This document shows positions 7,656 through 16,291 of a stretch of DNA of 26,058 nt, piece after piece. Origin of the DNA: Clostridia bacterium (GTDB taxonomy: Bacteria; Bacillota_A; Clostridia; Christensenellales; Aristaeellaceae); assembly GCA_017518705.1 (NCBI GenBank), contig JAFWUC010000029.1, forward strand, positions 1 to 26,058. The letters run 5' to 3'. Positions within the stretch are counted from its first letter, which is position 1. The number at the start of each line of letters is the position of its first letter. Below the pieces are notes generated by a model. That model had not been told where the DNA came from. It saw nothing but the letters and a program-made list of their open reading frames with translations, and ran no database searches. The position numbers and the translations under genes are program-made.

Positions 7656-9314
7656 ATGACCACATACGAAATCTGGCTTAACAGCCCCTCCCTGGACGCC
7701 GCGCAGAAGGCGGAGCTCGAGGCTATAAAAAACGACCCCAAGCAGATCGAGGACCGGTTCTACAAGGACCTGGAGTTCGGCACCGGCGGCTTAAGGGGCA
7801 TACTGGGCCTGGGCACCAACCGAATGAACGTGTTCACCGTGCGCCGCGCCGCCAAGGCGCTGGGCCTGCGTCTCAAGGAAGAGGCCCTGCCCGGCAAAAC
7901 GGGCGTGGCCATCGCCCACGACAGCCGCAACTTCTCCCGGGAGTTCGCCTGCGACTCCGCGCGGGTGCTGGCGAAGATGGGGATCCCCGTATATCTGTTC
8001 GACTCCCTGCGCCCCACTCCCGAGCTTTCCTTCACCATCAAGCACCTGAACTGCGCGGCGGGCATAGTCATCACCGCCAGCCACAACCCCAAGGAATACA
8101 ACGGCTTTAAAGCCTACGGCGCGGACGGCGGGCAGATAACTCCCGTCACCGCTTCCTCCGTGTTCGAACTGATGAGCGGGCTCGACCCATTAAACGTGGA
8201 AATGGCCGAAGAGAACGATCCCCTCATCACCGCCATCGGCAAGGAGGTGGACGAGGCTTACATCGAGCACGTGCTCTCCCTGCGTCCCGACAAGGATCTG
8301 CTCACCCGCACGGGCGTCAAGCTCAAGATCGTGTACACCCCCCTGCACGGCGCTGGCAACCTGCTGGTCAGGGAAGCGCTCAGGCGCGCGGGCTACACGG
8401 ACGTGACCGTGGTCAGGGAGCAGGAGCTGCCCGACGGGAACTTCCCCACCGTGGCGAGCCCCAATCCCGAGAATCCCGAAGCCTTCACCATAGCCATCGG
8501 CTACGCGGATAAGATCGGCGCGGACGTGATCATCGGCACCGACCCGGACAGCGACCGCATGGGCATGATGATCAAGATAGACGGTGTGTGGACGCCCGTC
8601 ACCGGCAACCAGGCGGGCTGCCTGATGCTGGAGTACATCCTCAGGGCCAAGCAGCCCCCGGAAGGCGCCTACGCGGTGACCACCATAGTGTCCACCCGCA
8701 TGGTGGACTACATCGCCAAAGCCTACGGCATCACCATCGAGCGCGTGCTCACGGGCTTCAAGTTCATCGGCGAGACCATCGACAAAAAGGAAAAGCTCGG
8801 CAACCACGGTTTCCTGCTGGGCTTTGAGGAGAGCTACGGCTATCTGACCGGCGGCTACATCCGCGACAAGGACGCCGTGATCGCTTCCCTGCTGGCAGCG
8901 GAGCTCACCGCCTACTACAAGTCCAAGGGCATGAGCCTTATGGACGCGGTCAACGACATGTTCGCCCGCTACGGTTACTTCGCCGAAAAGACCGTGTCCG
9001 TGACCATGCCCGGACTGGACGGCGTAAAGAAGCGCGAGGAAGCCACCCGCCTGCTCAGGGAAATTCCCCCCAGCGAGGTCGCGGGCCGCAAGGTGCTCGA
9101 GGCGCTGGACTTCGCCAAAGGCGGCGTTATGGGCCTGCCCGCCAGCGACGTGCTGCTGTACAAGCTGGAAGGCGACGCGTGGGTCTGCGTAAGGCCCAGC
9201 GGCACCGAACCCAAGCTCAAGATCTACGCGGGCGTAAGGGAGGACAGCCGCGAAAAGGCGGCGGAAGCCATAAAGAAAGTGAGCGAAGGCTTCACTTCCC
9301 AGATAAGCGTCTGA
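7656..9314 (+). CDS. pgcA: Phospho-sugar mutase (phosphoglucomutase/phosphomannomutase)
   Basis: This 552-residue enzyme interconverts hexose 1- and 6-phosphates, feeding UDP-glucose and cell-envelope sugar synthesis. All four motifs of the alpha-D-phosphohexomutase family are intact: the phosphoserine loop TASHNPKEYNG with Ser142, the magnesium loop DPDSDR (296-301), the sugar-binding GFEESYG (389-395) and the phosphate-binding RPSGTEPK (513-520). Size and motif order match the Bacillota PgcA-type enzymes; glucose versus mannose preference is not readable from sequence. The ATG at 7656 follows TTGGAG by nine bases. It is the second gene after upp and is followed by a GC-rich terminator hairpin. 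Confidence 0.9.
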   Translation: MTTYEIWLNSPSLDAAQKAELEAIKNDPKQIEDRFYKDLEFGTGGLRGILGLGTNRMNVFTVRRAAKALGLRLKEEALPGKTGVAIAHDSRNFSREFACDSARVLAKMGIPVYLFDSLRPTPELSFTIKHLNCAAGIVITASHNPKEYNGFKAYGADGGQITPVTASSVFELMSGLDPLNVEMAEENDPLITAIGKEVDEAYIEHVLSLRPDKDLLTRTGVKLKIVYTPLHGAGNLLVREALRRAGYTDVTVVREQELPDGNFPTVASPNPENPEAFTIAIGYADKIGADVIIGTDPDSDRMGMMIKIDGVWTPVTGNQAGCLMLEYILRAKQPPEGAYAVTTIVSTRMVDYIAKAYGITIERVLTGFKFIGETIDKKEKLGNHGFLLGFEESYGYLTGGYIRDKDAVIASLLAAELTAYYKSKGMSLMDAVNDMFARYGYFAEKTVSVTMPGLDGVKKREEATRLLREIPPSEVAGRKVLEALDFAKGGVMGLPASDVLLYKLEGDAWVCVRPSGTEPKLKIYAGVREDSREKAAEAIKKVSEGFTSQISV

Positions 9315-9325
9315 CAAACATAAAA

Positions 9326-9355
9326 GCGGCGGGGCCTGGCTCCGCCGCACGTTTT
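9326..9355 (+). terminator. Terminator after the phosphohexomutase gene
   Basis: GCGGCGG (9326-9332) pairs with CCGCCGC (9342-9348). Only a short T-run (GTTTTA) follows, so termination may be partial. Confidence 0.6.
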
Positions 9356-9407
9356 AGAACAAACCGGCCCTTCGCGGCGTCTAACCTAAAAACCACAGGA
9401 GATATTT

Positions 9408-11177
9408 ATGGGCAGCAAAAAGCAAAAACGGCTTAAAAAGCAGAGGCAAAAGCGGATCATCATCGGCGTCGCGTGCGCGCTGGTGATCTGTCTGGCGTTT
9501 TTGGTGACGCTGCCGATACTCAGGGGCAGTTCCGACATCAGCGCCCGCGACAGCGACATAGTGGACGACGGCATGATCCGCGTCTACCTGCGCTCCCTGG
9601 GCAGCCCCAAGGCGCTGGGCCTTACACTGGACGGCATCTACACGGTGGACGGGGACGCGGGCTTCCGCTTTGCCAAGGGCACCGAGGTCACCGTTGCCGA
9701 AGACAGCGGCACCCTGTACCTAAGCGCTGGCGGCCTGACCATAGACATGGGCGGCGCGTTCACACTGAAGCGCCACGCGGCGGAAGACAATTCCGACCCC
9801 GGCGGCATATACATCCACGAAAGCGAGAAGGACAACCTGTTCAAGGGCGACCTGCGCCTAAGCTCCGACGGCAGGGGCATAAGCAGCGTGCTCTCCATAC
9901 AGGTTGAGGACTATCTGTGCGGCGTCGTTGCTTACGAAATGAGCAATTCCTTCCCCCTGGAAGCCCTGAAAGCCCAGGCGGTGGCCGCCCGCACCTACGC
10001 CCTGAGAGCCAAGCAAAACGCTGGCAAAAGCGCCTACGACCTGGTAGACACCACCCAGGACCAGGTGTATAAGGGGCTTGATTCCTCCCTCACCAACGTC
10101 ATCCGCGCCGTGGAACAGACCCGGGGCATCGTGGGCATGGCAAACGGCAAGTACGCCCAGTGCTACTACACCGCCTCCAACGGCGGGCAGGTGGCCGCCA
10201 CCAAGCAGGTGTGGGGCGGAGTGGTCAGCTACATCCAGATGAAGGACGACCCCTACGACCTTGAAAACAGCTTAAGCCAGCAGAAGACCGCCTTTATCTC
10301 CCGAAAGCCTGCGGAGGACAGCCCACTGTATCCCCTGATAATGGATGAGCTCAAGCTGAGCCTGCCCGGAGCGCAGGAAGTCCGCCTGGACGAGATCGCC
10401 TCCGTCAAGCTTGCCGATCCCGATACCGAGGGCAGCCTTATGTACAAAACGCTGGAAGTGTATGTAAACGCCAGCGTGAGAAAGCTGGAAAAGGTCACGC
10501 CCGCTCCGACGCCCGAGCCGTCAGACGAGCCTTCCGCAACTCCCGCGCCTTCCGGCACTGCCGAACCCTCGCCCACCCCCGAAGAAAAGTGGGTGCTCGG
10601 GGAGTTCACGCCCGTTGAGGAGCCGGTAAAGATCACTTTCGGCACTTATTCCCAGCTTAAGGAGCTTCTGAACCTCAAGATCAATTCCACCAACTACGAA
10701 GTGTTCTATGTCGAGGAGGACGAAGACGGCTTCACCCTCATCTCCCGCCGCTTCGGCCACGGGGTAGGCATGAGCCAGCGCGGCGCCCAGACCATGGCGG
10801 GCAAGCACCACATGGACGCGGAAGCGATCCTCTCCTTCTACTATCCCGGCCTGGAATGGTACAGGATAGACTGGAAACAGATGTCCCTGCTGCCCCTGTC
10901 CGCGCTGCCGGATTCCCTGGGTTACGCCCGCGCCAAGCCCACTCCCCGGCCCACCCAGGCGCCGCTGCCTCCCCTTGAGGACGGCGAGTATTACGCCACC
11001 GTCACCGCCACCACGCTGAACGTGAGGACGGCGCCAACCACCCAGAGCCAGATCGCCGCGCTGCTGTACAGCGGCGAAAGGGTGATCGTCACCGGCCAGT
11101 ACGAAGACAACTGGGTGAGCTTCAAGACCGTGGAGCTTACCGGCTACGTCAAGGCGGACTACCTGAAAAAGGATTGA
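9408..11177 (+). CDS. Membrane-anchored SpoIID/LytB-domain protein with C-terminal SH3 domain
   Basis: SpoIID-type enzymes are lytic transglycosylases that cut peptidoglycan. The 589-residue protein has a basic N-terminus and one membrane segment (residues 17-38), so the rest should be outside the cell. The SpoIID core begins near 155; E177 in AYEMSNSFPLEALKAQAVAA lies at the family's catalytic-glutamate position, and FGHGVGMSQRGAQTMA (449-464) is the second signature. The domain is interrupted by a Pro/Ser/Thr/Glu-rich linker at 363-393, which is unusual. A second proline-rich hinge (510-523) leads to a bacterial SH3 domain (528-588, with LNVRTAP), likely a wall-binding module. SpoIID itself is about 340 residues with no SH3 domain, so this is a paralogue, possibly for vegetative wall turnover. 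AGGAG lies seven bases before the ATG. The next gene begins at its stop codon. Confidence 0.88.
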   Translation: MGSKKQKRLKKQRQKRIIIGVACALVICLAFLVTLPILRGSSDISARDSDIVDDGMIRVYLRSLGSPKALGLTLDGIYTVDGDAGFRFAKGTEVTVAEDSGTLYLSAGGLTIDMGGAFTLKRHAAEDNSDPGGIYIHESEKDNLFKGDLRLSSDGRGISSVLSIQVEDYLCGVVAYEMSNSFPLEALKAQAVAARTYALRAKQNAGKSAYDLVDTTQDQVYKGLDSSLTNVIRAVEQTRGIVGMANGKYAQCYYTASNGGQVAATKQVWGGVVSYIQMKDDPYDLENSLSQQKTAFISRKPAEDSPLYPLIMDELKLSLPGAQEVRLDEIASVKLADPDTEGSLMYKTLEVYVNASVRKLEKVTPAPTPEPSDEPSATPAPSGTAEPSPTPEEKWVLGEFTPVEEPVKITFGTYSQLKELLNLKINSTNYEVFYVEEDEDGFTLISRRFGHGVGMSQRGAQTMAGKHHMDAEAILSFYYPGLEWYRIDWKQMSLLPLSALPDSLGYARAKPTPRPTQAPLPPLEDGEYYATVTATTLNVRTAPTTQSQIAALLYSGERVIVTGQYEDNWVSFKTVELTGYVKADYLKKD

Positions 11178-11188
11178 CCGCAGCCCAG

Positions 11189-12025
11189 ATGAAGCGCCTT
11201 TTAGCCATTGTAATTATAATAATACTTCTGTCCCTGCCCGCGCTTGCGGACGCCCCCAGATACCGGGCGCTGTGCGCGGGCATGACCGTTTATGAGGACG
11301 GGCGCGCCCGCCTGGGAGGCCTTAACTCCATAGCGGGCGTGGCGGACGCGCTTACCTTCGCGCTTGACGGGGAGACCCGCTTTTCCGGCGAGATCATATT
11401 CGACATGACCCGGGAGGAGCTGTTTTCCGCCATCCGCCGGCGCTTTGCCTATGCGAAAGAGGACGACGTGAGCCTCATCTACCTGACCGCCCACGGCGGA
11501 AAGGACGCGGACACGGTCTACATCGAGCTGGCGGGAGACGACCGCCTCACTCCTCAGGAACTGGAGACGGTCACCCGGGAGATCCCCGGGCGGGTGATAC
11601 TGTTCATAGACTGCTGTTTTTCCGGGGGCTTTGCCGAAGGCGAAGACGCGTCGGGCTGGCTGCTGCCCTCCTGCTTCGATTCCGGCAAATACCTGCTGCT
11701 CACCTCCTGCAGCTGGGACGAGGAGAGCTACCGGGTCACCGAGGGCGAACTAAATGAGGACACCGTGTCCACCGCCTTCGCCCGCAGCGTGTGCGAGGGG
11801 CTGGGCTGGGACATGATCAAGGACCGCCCCTGCGAGCTCAGGGCGGACTTCAACCTGGACGGGCGGGTCACCCTGTTCGAACTGTACGCCTACGCCCGCA
11901 CGAGGGTGGGCTTTTACCTGTACGCCGACCCCGCCCACATGCAGACGGTGAGCCTGTATCCGAACCCCGCGCACTTCATACTGGCCCGCCGCGCCCCGGC
12001 GGAAGAACCGCTCATTGGTAGATAG
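11189..12025 (+). CDS. Secreted caspase-like (clan CD, C14-type) cysteine peptidase with EF-hand loop
   Basis: The 278-residue protein starts with a signal peptide (residues 1-20, probable cleavage after LPALA). The catalytic pair of the caspase/metacaspase fold is visible: His102 in YLTAHGGKD and Cys143 in FIDCCFSGGF, with hydrophobic strands before each. At 220-231 lies a complete EF-hand calcium loop (D220, N222, D224, G225, V227, E231). Substrate specificity is unknown. The ATG at 11189 gives a standard signal peptide, but its AAGGA is about 16 bases away. A TTG at 11174 overlaps the SpoIID stop and would add five residues, with the AAGGA too close. In either case translation is probably coupled to the SpoIID gene. 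Co-export with a wall hydrolase suggests a role at the envelope, which is inference. Confidence 0.78.
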   Translation: MKRLLAIVIIIILLSLPALADAPRYRALCAGMTVYEDGRARLGGLNSIAGVADALTFALDGETRFSGEIIFDMTREELFSAIRRRFAYAKEDDVSLIYLTAHGGKDADTVYIELAGDDRLTPQELETVTREIPGRVILFIDCCFSGGFAEGEDASGWLLPSCFDSGKYLLLTSCSWDEESYRVTEGELNEDTVSTAFARSVCEGLGWDMIKDRPCELRADFNLDGRVTLFELYAYARTRVGFYLYADPAHMQTVSLYPNPAHFILARRAPAEEPLIGR

Positions 12026-12077
12026 CCGCCGGTCTTTTGCCATCCTATTTTGCCGAACAGGATCTCCCCTCCGACGC

Positions 12078-12109
12078 AAAAAACGCCCGAAAGGCGTTTT
12101 TTATTTTTC
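12078..12109 (+). terminator. Strong intrinsic terminator
   Basis: AAAAAACGCC (12078-12087) pairs with GGCGTTTTTT (12093-12102) around the loop CGAAA, followed by more T residues. It ends the SpoIID/caspase-like operon. Confidence 0.9.
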
Positions 12110-12179
12110 GGCATATGGGACAGCAGCCGCGCGTGATCGCGAAGGCGCGAAAGTGACCGCGGCGACCCATCTGCCCGTG

Positions 12180-12647
12180 CTATTCGACTTTCTGTTCTTT
12201 CTCTTTCTTTTCCGCTTCAAGTTTCTCTATGTACTTTGCTACGTATGCGCTCTTTTCCGCCGCTTCGCCTATGGCGTACAAACCGATGGAACCTAAATAG
12301 GACATAAACGAGCCAACTATCGCAACTGCTATTCCGGTAATGACTCCACTATCGCCATTGCTGATCTCCGATCCCCGTCCGATAAGAACAATGCCATAGA
12401 TAACGCTGCCGAAAATGCCCAGCCAGCACAAAGCCGCAGCCAGCGCTTTGCACTTTCCGCCGATATTCGCCCACATGCCGCGTTCCTCATCCGGCTGTTC
12501 GTTATTTTCGCGCTTATCCTCTGCCGTTTCGCATTTGGATCCTTCCGCTTCTTTATTCTTTTTTATGCTCCTTCCGGCAGCAACAAAGCACCATACTAAT
12601 AGACCAATGAGCGCCAGCAAAAGCAGGACACCGATCCAGTTTTCCAT
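12180..12647 (-). CDS. Small membrane protein of unknown function
   Basis: I do not recognise this 155-residue protein. It has three hydrophobic segments, at about 4-24, 67-90 and 101-127. A hydrophilic, charged loop rich in Glu, Lys and Asn (26-58) separates the first two, and the last 20 residues are a Lys/Glu-rich, probably helical tail. The ATG at 12647 follows AAGGAGG at good spacing, and a consensus-like promoter lies upstream. Its coding sequence is less GC-rich than its neighbours, which may indicate later acquisition. It converges with the caspase-like gene and is transcribed on its own. Confidence 0.75.
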   Translation of the reverse strand: MENWIGVLLLLALIGLLVWCFVAAGRSIKKNKEAEGSKCETAEDKRENNEQPDEERGMWANIGGKCKALAAALCWLGIFGSVIYGIVLIGRGSEISNGDSGVITGIAVAIVGSFMSYLGSIGLYAIGEAAEKSAYVAKYIEKLEAEKKEKEQKVE

Positions 12648-12676
12648 ATGTCCATCCTCCTTGTTTTTTCTTCGTC

Positions 12677-12705
12677 ATTGTACCATCCGCGCGAAAACAA
12701 AGCAA
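12677..12705 (-). promoter_or_regulatory. Promoter of the small membrane protein gene
   Basis: On the minus strand TTGCTT (plus 12700-12705) and TACAAT (12677-12682) are spaced by exactly 17 bases, about 30 bases before the ATG. Confidence 0.7.
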
Positions 12706-12722
12706 GCCGTTTCCCTCTCCCC

Positions 12723-12751
12723 TTGACTTTTCCTCCGTTTCGCGCTATGGT
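12723..12751 (+). promoter_or_regulatory. Promoter of the DUF4298 gene
   Basis: TTGACT (12723-12728) and TATGGT (12746-12751) are separated by 17 bases. The promoter is divergent from that of the membrane protein, about 17 bases away. Confidence 0.6.
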
Positions 12752-12774
12752 ATTGTCCGAAAGAGGTGATCATC

Positions 12775-13113
12775 ATGAGTGTAAAATCTTCCCGGTCGAA
12801 GATCGAAAAAAGCGTAAAGCGCATAAACGAAATGGAACCCCTGCTCAACGAGTGTCAGGAAGTTTTGTGCGGCCTGGAGACACAGCTGGACCGCATGGAC
12901 GACGTGCGCAAGGGCATGATAAAGCTGTTTTCCTATTACGGCAGCAGCGCCTGGCGCAGCGACCTGGAACTGGACGAACAGGGACTGCTTCCCGAAGGTC
13001 TCCAGCGGGGCGTGCTTAGCGAGGACCTGGTGTACGACCAGATCGTGGCTGCCCGCGACGCCGCCTATAAAATGCTGGAACTGGCGGCGGACATACTTAA
13101 AAACCGCATCTGA
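12775..13113 (+). CDS. DUF4298 family protein
   Basis: The 112-residue soluble protein matches the DUF4298 pattern: an N-terminal helix with INEMEPLLNECQ, a central YYGSSAWRSDLELDEQGLLP (residues 54-73) and RGVLSEDLVYDQI. It is predicted mostly helical, with no signal peptide or membrane segment. The function of the family is unknown. The ATG at 12775 follows AGAGGTG by six bases; an in-frame GTG nine bases upstream overlaps that site and is unlikely. It is a single-gene transcript with its own promoter and a terminator shared with the convergent glycosylase gene. Confidence 0.85.
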   Translation: MSVKSSRSKIEKSVKRINEMEPLLNECQEVLCGLETQLDRMDDVRKGMIKLFSYYGSSAWRSDLELDEQGLLPEGLQRGVLSEDLVYDQIVAARDAAYKMLELAADILKNRI

Positions 13114-13134
13114 AGCCGATCCGATATCGCGAAA

Positions 13135-13162
13135 GAAACATCCGCCCGAGGGCGGATGTTTC
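13135..13162. terminator. Bidirectional terminator
   Basis: A 12-bp perfect stem (GAAACATCCGCC, 13135-13146, with GGCGGATGTTTC, 13151-13162) with a four-base loop and T-rich flanks on both strands lies between the convergent DUF4298 and AlkX-like genes. Confidence 0.85.
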
Positions 13163-13174
13163 TGTTTCGGCTCG

Positions 13175-14368
13175 TCACATTTCAAACTCCCGGCAGCCGT
13201 TAAAGCGGCTGAAGCGCTTAAGCGTCCTTTCCAGCTCCGCGCCAAGCTTCCTGGTCTGCCTGACTCCCGGCTCCCACCAGAGTCCGTTCACTTTCAGCAC
13301 GCCGCGCTTCCGGTCGACAGCCGTGTCTATGCGCCCGGCAAAGGTCTCGCCGCATAGTATCGGCAGCGTGTAGTAGCCGTATCTGCGCTTGTCCGCCGGA
13401 GTGTAGATCTCCCAGGAATACTTAAAATCCCACAGCGCGTTTACCAGCGCCTTGTCCCACATAAGCGGGTCAAGCGGCGCTATGAACTCCATGCGGGGCT
13501 TAAGGTCCGCATGTCCGGCAATAACGCGGCTAAGCAGCTCTTCGTCTTCGGCGCGGAGGCAGAACTCGGTTTTGAAGCCTTCCACCCGCACCGGGATGAC
13601 GAGCCCGTCGTTTTTCAGCCTTTCCAGCGCGCGGGCGCGTTTTTCCGCGTTGAGCCCGATGCCCAGGAACGCAGCGCTGTTTTTGTCCCACAGCAGACCC
13701 GCGGCGCCTATCCGCCTGAGCACGCGCCAGCAGATAAAATCGTCTTCGGTTTCACAGGGATTCGGGGCAAAAAGGAGTTCGCCCGGCAGGTGCCTTTCCG
13801 CCAGGTCGTAGTACTTGCGGCTGCCCTGCTTGTGGTGGATCACCAGCGTGCCGTCCGTGTACAGCTGTTCCAGTGCCGACCTGGCCGCATGGGAGTTTTT
13901 GTTCCAGTTTCCGCTCCAGTGCATGGAGGAATGCCAGAATATCTCTCCCTCTATGGGCAGCGTGTCGCTGGAGACGGGCCCGTTTTCGCGGATGTAGTTT
14001 AACGCCCGTTCCTCCAGCTGCTCAAGTCCTTCGAACGTCTCCCCCGTCCTGCGGCTGCGTTCCCGGTAGGAAGCGAAGTACGGCCAGTCCTCTGCGGGCC
14101 AGATGGAAAGCTCCTTGTCGGAATAGTCCACCAGCGCCCGGTCTTCGTATAACAGCTCCCAAAGCGCCTGTTTGGTAAAGCCCTTCACCCGGGACTGCAG
14201 CGTGAGTTCCGCGTTCTTGCCGCATACGTCCACAGGGTCAAACTGTATGCAGCCCGCCTGCTTTACGAAGGCGTAAGCGCCGCCCTTTCCCTCGAACCGG
14301 TGCGCGCCTATAAGCCCCTGCTTCGCCAGTATGAACTGCCGAGCCTGCGCTTTGGTTAGTTCGGTCAT
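13175..14368 (-). CDS. AlkX/YcaQ-type DNA glycosylase (winged-helix, interstrand crosslink repair family)
   Basis: The 397-residue length and sequence match the HTH_42 (YcaQ/AlkZ) family of winged-helix glycosylases that remove bulky or crosslinking N-alkylated bases. The active-site triplet is QFD at 42-44 (CIQFDPVDV), the form associated with AlkX/YcaQ, not the QxQ of AlkZ. The C-terminal block FIAPLDPLMWDKALVNALWD and KRRYGYYTLPIL is the strongest family signature. It acts on DNA in the cytoplasm. The ATG at 14368 follows GAGGAC. It is the last gene of the minus-strand group that starts with three aminopeptidases, 49 bases after the membrane-protein gene, with no separate promoter seen. 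Confidence 0.88.
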   Translation of the reverse strand: MTELTKAQARQFILAKQGLIGAHRFEGKGGAYAFVKQAGCIQFDPVDVCGKNAELTLQSRVKGFTKQALWELLYEDRALVDYSDKELSIWPAEDWPYFASYRERSRRTGETFEGLEQLEERALNYIRENGPVSSDTLPIEGEIFWHSSMHWSGNWNKNSHAARSALEQLYTDGTLVIHHKQGSRKYYDLAERHLPGELLFAPNPCETEDDFICWRVLRRIGAAGLLWDKNSAAFLGIGLNAEKRARALERLKNDGLVIPVRVEGFKTEFCLRAEDEELLSRVIAGHADLKPRMEFIAPLDPLMWDKALVNALWDFKYSWEIYTPADKRRYGYYTLPILCGETFAGRIDTAVDRKRGVLKVNGLWWEPGVRQTRKLGAELERTLKRFSRFNGCREFEM

Positions 14369-14417
14369 CGTGTCCTCTTTACGGTGTTTTTCTGTGCGCC
14401 AAGCCCGCCGTGGGCGT

Positions 14418-15248
14418 TCATTCCATATACTCGACCGTGACGGTCACGCCGGCAGCTTTCCCCCACGACTGCAGGGCGGCGGAAAACTCGGAGTAGCCCT
14501 CCCAGCAGACCCCGTCCTTAGAAGCTCTGCCCGAGCAGAAATCCATTCTGCAGCGTTTCACGCCCCGCGCCGTGCGCACCGCCATGCCGCGGAACACCGC
14601 CGGGGAATCGGCATTATAGATCCGGTCGGGAGAGATGCGGATGTCCAGTATCTCTCCCGCCGTGAACACGCTGTCGTCCACCTCGAGCCTGCCCGGGTAT
14701 AGCGCGATCCTGCCGGGCACGTCCAATGCGAATTTCCTGTATATGCCCCACTGCGCGAGTATGCCGGGCACGCAGATCGCGCATGCGAACAGCAGTATGT
14801 ACAGCAGCCTTACCGGGCTGCCGAACACGCCGCCCCACAGCGTGATCAGCGTTATGAGCGCGAACACGCCCAGCGCGGCAAGCGCCGTGCCTTTTATGAC
14901 GCTTACGAACCTGCGGCGTGCCGCGCCGGTCAGCTTTTCCCGGGGCAGCACGAATTCCCTGCACCCGGTCCCGTCCGCTTCGCGCGGTGCCGGACGCGCT
15001 TCGTTCTGTGCCCTGAGTTTCTGTTCCGCTTTGTTTTCCTTCCGCGCCCATACGGCCCAGAGCACGCCGTAAAGCAACGCGAAGGCGCCCGTGATCTGCG
15101 CGAAGATAACGCATACGGACCTTATGCCCGTATCACCCAGCAGCCACGCCGTCCCCGATGCCGCCAGCGCTGCCGCGCACAGGCACGCGAATGTGACGCA
15201 CAAGAATCTGTTTATCTTCCTGCCTTTGTAGATCGGGATCTCACTCAT
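14418..15248 (-). CDS. Four-segment membrane protein with a C-terminal PH-like region, unknown function
   Basis: I do not recognise a named family. From the ATG at 15248 the protein has 276 residues. There are two hydrophobic segments near the N-terminus (about 15-36 and 44-67), a basic/acidic loop (about 68-115), and two more segments (about 117-140 and 144-166). The last 110 residues are soluble, with beta-strand patterns (GRIALYPGRLEVDD, GEILDIRISPDRIYN, FRGMAVRTARGVKRCRMDF) resembling a bacterial PH-like fold. The start is uncertain: a TTG at 15263 is only three bases from GGAG, and the ATG is 18 bases from it. It follows the third M42 peptidase gene closely on the same strand and precedes the glycosylase gene. 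Confidence 0.7.
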   Translation of the reverse strand: MSEIPIYKGRKINRFLCVTFACLCAAALAASGTAWLLGDTGIRSVCVIFAQITGAFALLYGVLWAVWARKENKAEQKLRAQNEARPAPREADGTGCREFVLPREKLTGAARRRFVSVIKGTALAALGVFALITLITLWGGVFGSPVRLLYILLFACAICVPGILAQWGIYRKFALDVPGRIALYPGRLEVDDSVFTAGEILDIRISPDRIYNADSPAVFRGMAVRTARGVKRCRMDFCSGRASKDGVCWEGYSEFSAALQSWGKAAGVTVTVEYME

Positions 15249-15283
15249 GTCATCAGCCCGCAAATGCTCCGCAGCCCGGCATG

Positions 15284-16291
15284 TCAGTCGAGGGGCAGCT
15301 CATTTTCCTCCGCCATAGCGCACACGAAGTCCACCGCGCCCAGGCAGTCGTTAAGGTCCGCCGTCTCAATGGGAGAATGGATATAGCGGGTCGCGACGGA
15401 CACGCAGCACGCGGGCTTGCCGCCTCTGGTGGTCTGCACGGCGCTGGCGTCGGTGCCTCCGTAGGGCAGCACCTCGTTCTGGACCTTTATGCCGTGCTTG
15501 TCGGCCACTTTGTGCATGAACTCGATCACCGGCCTGGTTATCACGACGGAACGGTCCTTGTACTTGATGGTGGGGCCTTCGCCCAGCTTCATGGGCATGG
15601 GGCTGCACTCGGGAGTGTCCGCGGAAGCGGTCACGTCCAGGTTGATGCCGAAATCCGGGTCGATCCAGTACGCCGCCGCCTGGGCGCCCCGGCAGCCCAC
15701 TTCTTCCTGGGAAGTGAACACGCAGTAGATGTCGTGGGGAGAACGTATCTTTTTCATCGCCGCCACCAGTATGGCGCAGCAGATGCGGTCGTCCAGCGCG
15801 CAGCACGCCACGCGGCTGCCCATGTCCACGAAGTGGGGAGCATACACGCAGATGTCGCCTATGGCGACGTGCGCTTCCGCTTCCTCACGGCTGGTGCAGC
15901 CTATGTCTATGAACATCTGGGTGAGCGCGGCGGGAGGCGTTACGTTCTTCTGCTCACGGCAGACTACGCCCCGGGTGCCGTTGTCGAACACCACGTCGCG
16001 GCCCACGGTCATTTCGGGGCTTATGCCGCCCACTGGGGCGAAACGCAGGAAGCCCTTGTCGTCTATGTCCAGCACTATGAGCCCGATCTGGTCCATGTGG
16101 GCGGAAAGCATCACTTTTTTGCCGCTGGTGCCCTTCTTGATCCCCACCGCGTTGCCCAGGGCGTCGAACCTGATCTCATCCACATAGGGACGGATCATGT
16201 CGGTCAGCAGCTGCCCCGCCTTGGTCTCCCTGCCGGAAGGGCCGTAGACCGCCGTGGCTTTCCTTACGATCTCCTTGAACTCGTTCATCAT
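15284..16291 (-). CDS. M42 family metallo-aminopeptidase (third of three)
   Basis: This 335-residue enzyme is a dinuclear-metal aminopeptidase of the TET/FrvX (M42) family, which trims peptides inside large self-compartmentalised particles in the cytoplasm. Metal and catalytic residues are all present: H65 and D67 in AHMDQIG, D167 in ALDDR, E196/E197 in SQEEVG, D219 in NLDV, and H305 in TRYIHSPIE. Its ATG overlaps the stop codon of the previous M42 gene (ATGA), so the two are translationally coupled. Specificity is not readable; TET enzymes split into glutamyl-, leucyl- and lysyl-type members. Confidence 0.9.
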   Translation of the reverse strand: MMNEFKEIVRKATAVYGPSGRETKAGQLLTDMIRPYVDEIRFDALGNAVGIKKGTSGKKVMLSAHMDQIGLIVLDIDDKGFLRFAPVGGISPEMTVGRDVVFDNGTRGVVCREQKNVTPPAALTQMFIDIGCTSREEAEAHVAIGDICVYAPHFVDMGSRVACCALDDRICCAILVAAMKKIRSPHDIYCVFTSQEEVGCRGAQAAAYWIDPDFGINLDVTASADTPECSPMPMKLGEGPTIKYKDRSVVITRPVIEFMHKVADKHGIKVQNEVLPYGGTDASAVQTTRGGKPACCVSVATRYIHSPIETADLNDCLGAVDFVCAMAEENELPLD

